Shown piece after piece: positions 54,583 through 64,000 of a stretch of DNA of 64,000 nt. The notes beneath the pieces are model-generated. The model was not told the origin of the DNA, made no database searches, and worked only from the letters and a program-made list of their open reading frames with translations. The stretch spans positions 502,501 to 566,500 of the forward strand of contig JAPDOI010000438.1 in assembly GCA_029168955.1 (NCBI GenBank). Direction: 5' to 3'. Numbering within the stretch: the first letter of the stretch is position 1; every line of letters starts with the position of its first letter. The translations under genes and the position numbers were made by a program. The stretch comes from Aplectana chamaeleonis (taxonomy: Eukaryota; Nematoda; Chromadorea; Rhabditida; Cosmocercidae).

Positions 54583-57500
54583 CCCCTCCGAGAAGAGGGT
54601 TTTTGTCATGGGAGAGGTGCTGGTCGGCCGCAGCTCTCCTGAGGATTTCACTACAAAGGGCCGGCGTCGTGAGGAATCCAGGTCCAGCGCGGAAGTACCT
54701 ATGCGCCACGTGCGGCAAGGATGTCAACTGGAGACATACCAGCGTCCAGTGCTTCGGATGCCAAAGGTGGGTGCACTTCTCCTGTTCGGGCCTCAGTTCT
54801 GTGAGGCATCATGACTCATCCTTTCGTTGTGTTCCATGCTCTGCCCCCAGCAACTCTGATTCCTCAATTACCAACCGCCCCCTCTCCATTGTTCACATTA
54901 ATCTCAACGGCCTTCGCAACAAGTTATCTGAACTCTCTCTATTCGCACGTTCTCATCACCCGGATGTTATCATGGTTCAAGAAACCAAGCTCTCTCCTTC
55001 CACCACTTCCCCCAGCCTAACATTCCGGGATACACCGCCTATCACATGCCAAGGTCTGCTCTTGGGGGCGGAGTGCCTACTTTCGTGCAATCTGCCTTAC
55101 CTTCTCATATTATCCCTAATACTCCTAAGGACGGTACTCTCGAGTACATTCCTGTCCACCTCCCCCTCAAAACCCCTTTATCTCTATTTAACATCTACAT
55201 TCCTCCTATATCATCTTGTCCCCCCTCTTATAATTCTATTCCCCTCCTTAAAGGCAGTGGTCGCGATCAAATATGCTTGTCGTCTTTTTCTCTCTAAACC
55301 CTTTTCTGGGTCTCGAGTAGTAGGGCCTATAAGAAAAAATCGCGAAAAAACCACTGTTTTGGACAAAATTTGAAGCCTGAACTTTCTTGTCTTTTGATGG
55401 TGGACGAGCCCACTCCACATCATCGGCATCGATGATCTCTAATCTAAAAAACATCAGCTAGCTTGAAATTGAATTGCAATCAATGAACCTTCAGATTTAT
55501 GTACACATCTAGTCAGAAACATTGACTGGAGTGCTTTCTTTCATTATTCAACTGTTTTTATTCGTTAAATTTGCATTTATTTCGTCCTCTGAATGTCGAT
55601 GATTTTTGACTGCTCGGCATGAGACTGCGATCTGTTTCGTCATCGCTGTGCACGTGTGCACGAACTAGCTTCTTTGGGCCCTAGAAACTCTATTTGTAGA
55701 CCGTTTTTCACCGCGCTACCTTCATGGTTTTTCAGCTGTTTTTGATCTAAGCTGATTTTTGTAGTTTTTTCGATAACGTTTTTCATCGTGACCACTGCCT
55801 TTAAGCAGTTGTACGACTGCTCACTATCCCCTTCAGCTGTCTTTGCGGGTGACTTCAATGCTCACACGTTCTGTTCCGCTCTTGATTCTGACGCCAGAGG
55901 GGAAGATGTCGAAGAAAAAGGCTGAGGAGTGTGACCTGGTTATCCTCAATGATGGCCAGCCCACTCGTCTCCCTGCCAACGGCCGACCTTCTAGCCCAGA
56001 TATCTCTCTTGTGTCATCCAATCTTTCTAATGCTTGCACGTGGTCCACATCCACAACTCTCTCCAGTGATCACATTCCCGTCTTTGTCTATATTGATCTA
56101 TCTGACTCTCTTGCCCCTTACTCTGGTTTTCGTCATCGTACTTATCTGAATTTAAGCCTAGCAGACTGGACCCTGTTCAGAGATGTTGCACTCCGCCATG
56201 CGGTCGACTACCCATGGAATGGTGATGTTCATCAGAAAGAGGGCCATCTAACAAGTGCCATCCGCAAGGCCATGAAAGCAGCAATTCCTGAGGGCCGAGT
56301 CAAGACCTGTTTCCAAATGTCAGCAGGGAAATACTGCAGAAGATAAGAACCAGAGATAAGAAGAGAGCCGCGGATCATCTAGACCCGGAGATTGCTGTGC
56401 TGGATAATGAGATCAAGCAGGATCTGGATAAGAACAAGAAGGAATGCTGGGAGAAGTTCACTGAAAAGCTGAATTTCAAGGCGGACGGAACTACGACGTG
56501 GAAAGTCTTGAGGAAAATTTCCGGAAAGTCCGCTCTGATGAGCTCCGCTATTGAGTTCGAGGAGAACATCTTCAAATCAGGGAGAAAGCGGCTGCTTACG
56601 CACTCGGCAAGAACTTTTTCATCACACGCATCAAGCGAGGCGTGCAAAACAGAGTCACGGTTAGAGAGCTGAGCCGGTTGCCGCTCATGAACGCTTCTGA
56701 GGCCTTTACTCTCACACAAGTTGAGAAGGCTATCAAAGAAATGCGGAATTCGAAGGCTATCGGACCTGACGGTATCTCCCAAGCCATCCTGAAGAAGCTT
56801 CCCACGGAACTTCTACCGATGCTTACGGATATCATTAACACTTCTTTCCGGACCTGCACTCTACCCCAAGCTTGGAAGACAGCCAATGTGATACCGTTGC
56901 CAAAGCCAGGCAAGTCCCAAAGAAGCACGGCGAAAGGCTTTCGACCAATAAGCCTGTTATCGCCCGTCGCTAAATTAGCTGAAAAGTTGTTTCTGTGAAC
57001 GGACCTGGCTGAAGTCAAAATGAGCGACAGCAGCATCAGCATGGGTTCAGGAAACTTCACTCTACTACTACTGCTCTATTGGAGATCGTATTGAGCTTTG
57101 CGGTCGATGGGTTCCAACATGAGAAAGCCCCTGAGGAGACGGTGAGCCGTCGCCCTCGACCTAGAGAGCAAAGCGTTTGACTCTGTTAACTTGGGACTGC
57201 TGCCCGAGAATCTGCTCAAGTCGTCGCTACCATCATGCGCAGAAAGCGATGGATTGCGAAAGCTTTTCACGAAAGGCCGCCGGAGCTAAGGTTTTGTTCA
57301 GAATCACGCTATCCGATAGCATTCCAATAGCAGCCGGTGTTCCGCAAGGCGGAGGTGTTGTCCCCCTGCCCTATTTAGCCTGTATCTTGAGGACATCCCT
57401 AGCCTCCCCAATGATGTAAAAGATTGTTATGTATGCCGACGACATCACTGCATCATGTGCCAGGACCAAGTGACCTGCAAATAGCCGCTAACAAGATCAG

Positions 57501-58529
57501 CGCCTATCTCTGTCCCGAGGTTGAAGCTCTTCCTCGATAAAATGATGCTCCACAGTCTCTGCTGCAAAATCCTCCCTGTTTCAGTGTTCACAACAAACAC
57601 CAAGAAACACAGTGCCCATCCAGATGTCAAATGTGGATTTAGGTGACCTGTTGCCAGCAGCCAAATTCCCCAAGCTGCTTGGCAGCCTTATTCTTGATCC
57701 GTCACTGAAGTTCCACAAAAACGCGGAGACAGAAACAAACAGTCGTCAAGGCTAGGCTTAATATCTTGAGAGCTCCTCGGAGGAACATCATGGGGAAGCA
57801 GCCGAGAGGCAGTATTGAGAGACCTACAGAGCAATACTTCAGCCGGCTCTGGAATATGCGGCTTCACCAGTGTGGCAGCATCTGGTGTCCTGACAGCTCC
57901 TGGAATACCACAGAGATGCTGCGCTTAGAATTTGCTACCGGTTGTGCACAGGAGCTCCCCAATAGAACTGCATCTTCACGCGGAGGCCTTGCATATTGCC
58001 AGGTCAAGGAGCATTGTGAACTTCAGGCACAGCAGATGTGCTATATTAATGTTCTGAGACAGCCGAATCATCAACAAAGAGAATCATGAAGCCCATAAGA
58101 GAGGTCGATTAGGACGCCGTTCGAACCGATGCTCCTCTATTAAAAAGTTGATGCACAGGAGATGGGCCGACTCCAACATGGAAGAGCTTCGTCTTCTGCG
58201 TGAGGAGCACACCAGTTTGTTCGAGATATCTAGCAAAGGCGGCTGTGAACCCTATCTCGGGAACAGTGCCGCCTCGGGTTTGCGAGTCCGAGTCTCACCT
58301 CGGCAGACGAGCCAGATGTGCTCTTGCATCGCTGCGCTGTGGTCACTCTATTCTGCTCATGTCTTACGTCAACAAGGTCGACAGCAGCCGACCAGACGCA
58401 TGCCCGGACTGTGGTGCTCCCGGACACGACACGGCGCACTTGCTCATGTGCCCGAAAAGACCTACCTCCTTAACAACAATGGACCTTTGGACGAATCCTG
58501 TGAAGGCCGCCCAGTTCCTCAACCTATGA
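54543..58529 (+). pseudogene. A9 coding remnant
   Basis: The first frame (54543-55373) has LLRISLQRAGVVRNPGP (Glu lost in the 2A core), the PHD finger and endonuclease start with VQETKLSPS. P4 then interrupts. The endonuclease resumes (GDFNAHTFCSALDS, SSDHIPVFVYIDL), then linker and RT start NSKAIGPDGISQAIL, PLPKPGKS. From ~57000 to ~58160 the frame breaks every few tens of bases. The C-terminus is clean again with CPDCGAPGHDTAHLLMC. Confidence 0.85.
55252..55800. mobile_element. P4: TTAA-flanked MITE in A9
   Basis: Ends AGGCAGTGGTCGCGATC and CGTGACCACTGCCT. TTAA at 55248-55251 and 55801-55804. 549 bp. The host TTAA is the homologous site used by P1/P2 in A8. Confidence 0.88.
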
Positions 58530-58567
58530 CAAAAACCACTTTGAGGCTGCAGAAGAAGAAGAAGAAG

Positions 58568-59480
58568 TTTCTCAATTGGCCCATCTTGAACAGAGTTATG
58601 AAAGCAGGGCGAACCGCTTTTTTGCGTTTTTTTTTTTCGCCGAAAACGTAAAAATTATGATCAAGTTTGTAGTGTCCACTCCTAGAAAGGGGTAGAAATG
58701 AGATACATGTACGGTTGTAGAAAGTCTATGAACAGATGGCTAGTATGATGTAATGATATGTCGAGCGCTTCCTAAATAAAGTTCGTTTTCTAACATTTGT
58801 AACCCCAGTTTGACATGAATCGTCATCATAATGCAATATAATCTACGGCATACAATAGGTTAACCATGTAAAAACTATGATCGGTCACTGGTGGATAGAT
58901 CGCCGCGCGTAAGGCATCTCACGTTTGTGACTCGGGATCCTTACGGGGCTTCTTTAGGCGATGCTGCAAAAGAAACAGCTTTCCATAATAAAATTGCGGA
59001 TAACATACATGAGAACTAACCTCGACGGTTCAGTTCTCTGTAGTCCTAGAAGTTCGTCGTGACCGTACCTCATCGAGTCCAGGAAAAACTCTGAAATTAA
59101 AACATATAACAATAAAACGAAAAAAAATCTAAGCCAAAAGATGAATTACCTTCAAGTGGTTGAACTATAAATCAGGTGACTCGCCGACTTGAATAGTTAA
59201 TAGCGATAGGAATAAAGTTACCAGAGGGAAGACATGGACGAAAAAACTCTGTTGTGAAACCACCATAATTTTATCTGAGAAAGTGGAGGTAGGTTTAATC
59301 GAGGAATTCAGACAATTAGTAAGAAAAAAAGCGTTCCAACCTTTGGAAGCTTTGTATTCCTTATTAACGTTCTGAATGTAATGACGAAATTCTTTCTAAA
59401 TTGGATGGCGAAACATTAAAACGAATAGCGAAACGAAGACATTATTAAGGCATTAATGACGAAAACTAGATTTGAAAACA
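58568..59480. other. No gene seen
   Basis: AT-rich, unrecognised. Confidence 0.45.
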
Positions 59481-60170
59481 AGTTTTGAGAAATGCGAGAA
59501 ATTCTTGAAAAATTAGCGTGAATTGAATTGCATCGTGTTGATACAACTGCAGAACACTCAGATCGCCGTCCCGTTGGTGGTCGACGGCGTCGCCGAAAGG
59601 GTCTGCAGAGTCCGCTGCGGCGTTGCTCGCAGCGACGAGCAACGCCAAGTGATGCAATATCGATCACTTTCAGCGACGGGGGGGCGACCGATGTAGATAA
59701 GGCCGGGATCATACTTCCCGCGACCAGCGACGGCGACAGTGCACATCAGGCATATCGATTTTCGGTCATTGTGGTTGATTACCAGGTCGCGTCGCGAGTC
59801 GCCGGAAGCATGATCCCGGCCTAAAGGGCGACGAGGGGCACCGCAGAGCGTATTGACGCCGCGACGGCCCTGCACTGCCAGCGAGCGGCAACCGACGCCG
59901 CGACGATAATGTTTCGAAACATTTTGACGCCGTAGTCAAGGCTGACGCTCGGCGACCACCGGTCTCTGTAACTCTGCAGACCCCTTCACTCTGGCAATTG
60001 AGAGCGCCGACGCGACGATCTACTGCGGTGTCATCCGAATCGCCCAAGGCGTCGTCCCATTAAGGTCTCGCGGGACATCCGAAAAGCGATGGTAGCGCGG
60101 GAGACCCGATATTTGCGGAGCATCCCAGTGGCCATCGCGGGTGACCCGAAGATTCTGAAGCCGCCGTAGG
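59481..60170. repeat. GC-rich foldback with GCGTCGCCG-like motifs
   Basis: 59700-59822 is a palindrome with arms AGGCCGGGATCAT plus about 25 more paired bases (CCGCGACCAGCGACGGCGAC region). Flanks on both sides repeat CGACGCCGCGACGG-like words. Same style as the ends of X and Z. Confidence 0.6.
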
Positions 60171-61009
60171 CTATTAACCTAGCCTTTTCAAATTGGTGCA
60201 TTTCGTGATCTAATCGAATTGTGTCATAGCTACTGCACCCGTGCAGACACCATGAACTGTAATATTGCTTTCCATTCATTTTAATTCTCCAGCTCAATTT
60301 GCTGCTGCGAAAACAGCGTATGATATAATGAATTTTCTATTGTCCACTTAAAAACGCTTTCAAATGTTCAGTACAATTCGCTCATCAGCATTATTATTAC
60401 ATACGAGATGAGTACATAAGCGCAAAGGTGAATATACAAGATGATTATTAGTGTTGCCATCATTTGCTATTCCCATGATAATGGGACAGAAGTAAGGCTC
60501 AAAATACATGAAATAGTAGAATTCACAGGTATAGAGTAAGCCAACCAAATGTATGTGGATGTAAGAAATGTCAGCGAAATGTCAGCCGTAATAATATGTA
60601 TGTATACCACCTATTCATACTATGGTCTTGGTCATCTTTAAAGGGCTCTAGATGTCGCTCATCACCAGCTGCGAACGACCGCTTCTTCATCAAAGCATAT
60701 TTATCACCAGTTATAGTTCACCGAGGTCCACCGCTTCGCTGATGATGACAGGGAACGAATTCCGTTTGGGAGACAGATATCGTTTCCAGCCGCTAAAGCG
60801 GCTGGAGAGGTTTGGTTTTGCCTAGGCCTTGTGATCACTTTGATTTTTATAAAATAGTTTATAGAATCTTTGAAACTAAATTTCTGAAGATTTCCTTCTG
60901 GATATAAGCGAAGGGGTCCAGAATACACCTGCTGTCCGAATTTCAACAAAATCGGTTCACAAATAACAAAGTTGTGAGCCCGAAAGCTTAAGAAAATTTC
61001 ATGGTGTGC
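60171..61009. other. No gene seen; fragment of the 44.3-kb repeat
   Basis: TTCACCGAGGTCCACCGCT near 60719 matches the repeat at 44396. Otherwise unrecognised. Confidence 0.45.
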
Positions 61010-61056
61010 GCCGTAGGCCGTGAGCCGTAGGCCGTAGGCCGTGGGCCGTAGGCCGT
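61010..61056. repeat. GCCGTAG-type simple repeat
   Basis: About six GCCGTAG/GCCGTGG units. Confidence 0.85.
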
Positions 61057-61180
61057 CACGCTTTTCAGTTCTCACTGCTAATAGCCACTGCCAATGGTCG
61101 AAGGCAATCAACTTGGCAGACAGGTAAGTTGGTAGGGGGTGCGTAGGCTGGTAAGTGATCGATTTGTAGGTGAGTGGGGA

Positions 61181-61842
61181 TTCTGATGGCATCATCGGGA
61201 CGTCATGAAAAGTGCTTCGGGCTTCTGATGACGTCATCACGACATCGCGAAAAGTGCTTCGGGCTCCTGAGGACGTCATCACGACATCGTCAGAAGTGCT
61301 TCGGGCTTCTGATGACGTCATCGGGACGTCGTCAAAAGTGCTTCGGGCTTCTGATGACGTCATCGTGACGTCGTGAAAAGTGCTTCGGGCTCCTGATGAC
61401 GTCATCGTGACGTCGTCAGAAGTGCTTCGGGCTCCTGATGACGTCATCGTGACGTCGTGAAAATGCTTCAGGCTTCTGTTGACGTCATTGGGACGTCGTG
61501 AAAAGTGCTTCGGGCTTCTGATGACGTCATCGGGACGTCGTGAAAAGTGCTTCGGGCTCCTCATGACGTCATCGGGACATCGTGAAAAGTGCTTCGGGCT
61601 CTTGATGACGTCATCGGGAGATCGTGAGAAATGCTTCGGGTTTCTGATGACGTCATCTGGACATCGCGAAAAGTGCTTCGGGATTCTGATGACGTCATCG
61701 GGACGTCGTCAGAAGTGCTTCGGGCTGCTGATTACGCCATCGGGACGTCTTGAAAAGTGCTTGGCTTCTGATGACGTCATCGGGACGTCGTAAAAAGTGC
61801 CTCGAGTTTCTGATGACGTCATCGGGACATCGTGAAAAGTGC
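61181..61842. repeat. 42-bp satellite, about 16 units
   Basis: The unit reads GATGACGTCATCGGGACGTC then GTGAAAAGTGCTTCGGGCTTCT. Every unit carries the palindrome TGACGTCA or a close variant. The period is a multiple of three, so both strands have long frames of 14-residue repeats, which I do not regard as genes. One isolated unit lies at 62050-62092. Confidence 0.92.
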
Positions 61843-62220
61843 GGGCCTACCCCAGACGGGGGGGGGCACTCAAGATTCAAGTCAGAAATGGAATGAACCA
61901 CCGATCTATAACGCTATCAATCGAAGTATTTCTACAGAACTTCATCAACAACAATGACTGATAGCAGCATCAAGCACCTTTTATCAAGGTTTCCATTCAT
62001 TTTCATGAGAAAGTCGTGGGTGCCCCCCCCCCCGTCTAGGATAGTCCCAAGAGTGCTTCGGGCTTCTGATGACGTCATCGGGACATCATGAGAAGGGCGG
62101 GACTATCCTAGACGGGGGGGGCACTCAAGATTCAAGTCAGAAATGGAATGAACCACCGATCTATAACGCTATCAATCAAAGTATTTCTACACAACTTCAT
62201 CAACAACAATGAGTGATACC
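61843..62220. repeat. Repeat V, two copies next to the satellite
   Basis: Copies at 61843-62050 and 62093-62215 share GGGCACTCAAGATTCAAGTC, GAACCACCGATCTATAACGC and TTCATCAACAACAATGA. The first ends with a C-run and GTCTAGGATAGTCCCAA. The single satellite unit lies between them. Confidence 0.8.
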
Positions 62221-62765
62221 GTGCACAAATAATGCGCTTCTCGCGCTCGGAATTTGAGTACATATCTGGTGCATCGGCATTTGTACGTGAGCGGGAGATG
62301 GAAAGCGATAGGCAGCGTGCGTGGCATGATATCGAACACCCGCTCAAGCTCGCAACTGCGCTCCGGATACAACTTTCGCGCTGCAATGAGAACGATTTGT
62401 TGGAGACGAATTTCAGCTCAATTTCATGTTTCCAAATGTTTCAAGATCCTGTGCCTGTGTTTAATTTCCTTTTCACTAATACGTATTCTTATGCGTTCGT
62501 GTCATGGTTTAGTCCAGGCAATTGGAGGTTTTACCTTTGTTTAGCAGAGGAAAAACCACCGTTGTTCGGCCCATTTTCGGGGTTTAATCCAATCCCGATA
62601 TATTAGTGCCAGAAACATCATGTTTCATGAAACTGAGTCGCAAACCATCGTCATATTTCCGGATTTGGTTTTAGTTTCCCAAACAAATCGTTCAGGCTAA
62701 CTTCCTAACTCACCGATTAATGAATTTTCGGTACCGGATTTACATCCACTGTATTGCTTTGTCGA
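62221..62765. other. No gene seen
   Basis: A 124-codon open frame (62232-62606, plus) resembles nothing I know. Confidence 0.4.
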
Positions 62766-63610
62766 ACGGCTACCTGAGTGATAGCAGCATCACACTTTTA
62801 TGACAGTTCATGTGATTTTCATGAGAAAGTCGTGGGTGCCTCACGCACGTAATCCCGAGTGCTTTACAAGATGTTCCATGACGTCAATCGACACTTCGTC
62901 CGAGTTTCTCCCAGACGGGGGTACCTAAATCTGGAGTCAGAAATGTTAATTGAATTCCATCGATTGACAACGCTTCAATCGAACATTTCTACAGAGCTTC
63001 ATCTCAAAAGGGAGGTGGTTCATCAAACATCTCGAGGGTTTCCATTTTTTAGAAATGAAATAGAATCGTGGGTGCCCCCCATCAGGATACCCGATAGAGT
63101 GCTTCGGCTTCAACGTCATCGGAACTATTCAGAGAGGGCCTACCCCAGGGGTGCGCTCAAGATCCAAAACAGAAATGAAATGAACCACCGATCTATAACA
63201 CTATCAATCGAAGTATTTGTATAGAATTCCATCAACAACAATGATTGATAGCAGCATCAAGCATCTTTTATCAGGTTTTCCATTCATTTTCTATGAGAAA
63301 ATCTTGGTCCCCCCCCACGTCCATGGCGATAGTCCCAACCAGTGTTGTATGATACGCTAGTAACACATCGACATCGATAGCGGTCACTATCCAAGTGGTG
63401 GTTCAAGATTTCAATTTTGTGTCGTATCCTGGTGTGCCTCCAACGTCCAAGACGTTATCAATCAGTTTTTTCTTCCAGTGCATAGGGTTGGAACCAAGGG
63501 TAGCTTCTATTCATTAGGCTAGCATCAAGATATCTGGCTTATCGAATGGGTGTGTATTTTTCATGAGAGTAAAGTCGTGGGTGCATCTCCACCGTCTAGA
63601 TATCGCAACA
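62766..63610. repeat. Repeat V, diverged copies
   Basis: A fragment at about 62775-62850 and copies at about 62905-63110, 63140-63345 and 63500-63600. They share TGATAGCAGCATCA, TTTCATGAGAAAGTCGTGGG and TATCAATCGAAGTATTT-like words. Confidence 0.7.
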
Positions 63611-64000
63611 AAGTAACCATGCAGCTGCCTGGCTCTGATGAGTATAATTGCGGGGTTCAAAAAATCATATTTGCTTCTGTGAAGTAGCGGGCAAACTGCT
63701 CAGGGTGCGGTTTACTCCCCTAAAGGGGCCAATTAGTTGAGAAGTGCTGACAATAATCAGTTATTACAGAATGCCGAAGGTGGTGCATAACGCCTCGTAT
63801 AGGCAAAGTAGCTGGCGAAGGACAGCACTGTCACACATTGGAATACGACGATATGGAGGTTAGCTTTATGTGAATAATATGCTTTCTTTTTCACTTTCCA
63901 TTCAAATGACTTTGCTGGATGTATGAAGCAGTTGATTAGGATAGTCCCAAGGCAGTTCAGATCTTGTCGGGGCGCAGCTGCGCGCGAACGCAAGAGAGTC
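63611..64000. other. No gene seen
   Basis: GGATAGTCCCAA near 63940 is again the end word of repeat V. Nothing else recognised. Confidence 0.4.

Larger units (their letters stand above)
54508..58567 (+). mobile_element. A9: full-length family A copy with MITE P4
   Basis: Both family ends are present: GCTGCCGAG at 54508 and the GAA tail to 58567. Contains P4. The block 57000-58160 carries unusually many 1-3 nt insertions against A7, while the flanks do not. No clear target duplication. Confidence 0.85.

Noticed and set aside
60704..61793. Long ORFs of 14-residue repeats on both strands
   Set aside because: They follow from a 42-bp satellite whose period is a multiple of three.
61181..61842. 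CRISPR array
   Set aside because: Units abut directly with no unique spacers and the DNA is nematode.

Overview
The window is nematode genomic DNA and consists almost entirely of transposable elements nested in one another. The strongest species clue is a perfect 22-nt nematode spliced leader SL1 at 14697-14718 (minus strand). Short introns of 56-60 nt and PHD/CR1-like retrotransposons agree. I cannot name the species. I see no rRNA or tRNA gene and no clear housekeeping gene.

The dominant repeat is a CR1-like non-LTR retrotransposon, called family A here, about 3.45 kb long. Its order is: conserved 5' end beginning GCTGCCGAGATG, 2A-like peptide, PHD-type zinc finger, APE endonuclease, reverse transcriptase, C-terminal zinc knuckle, GAA-repeat tail. 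Eleven copies or fragments are named A1-A9, AH and A11. Six keep the exact 5' end, which can be drawn as an HDV-like self-cleaving ribozyme. Two other non-LTR families are present: an RTE-type fragment (3.9-5.7 kb, minus) and family B, a CR1-like element with ORF1 and ORF2 (10.2-14.7 kb, minus) whose 5' end is SL1.

Layout. 1-2 kb: unrecognised. 2-5.8 kb: A1, GC-rich foldback DNA and the RTE fragment. 6-10.2 kb: A2, split by DNA element X (6081-9008, 35-bp inverted ends). 10.2-14.7 kb: family B, with A3 inserted (13-bp duplication). 14.7-17.0 kb: A4, with A5 inserted (9-bp duplication). 17.0-37.3 kb: a large inverted-repeat element Y (arms about 1.7 kb). Its left arm was hit by a minus-strand LTR element (17397-27284, target duplication GTAGT) with one LTR on the left, five tandem LTRs on the right, a tRNA-Gly-like primer site and a four-exon BEL/Pao-gag-like gene. 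A7, the best family A copy, sits inside the third of the tandem LTRs. 37.7-41 kb: palindromic DNA elements and tandem repeats. 41.3-53.9 kb: A8, split by two TTAA-flanked MITEs and by the 9.2-kb element Z. Z holds full-length AH, and AH holds full-length A11, each with a 12-bp duplication. 54.5-58.6 kb: A9, with another TTAA MITE at the same site as in A8. 58.6-64 kb: AT-rich DNA, a GC-rich foldback, a 42-bp satellite and a longer repeat interspersed with it.

If the readings hold, three features work together in family A: ribozyme trimming of the RNA 5' end, translation without a normal AUG, and 2A-type recoding just before the zinc finger. Family B instead appears to get its 5' end from SL1 trans-splicing.
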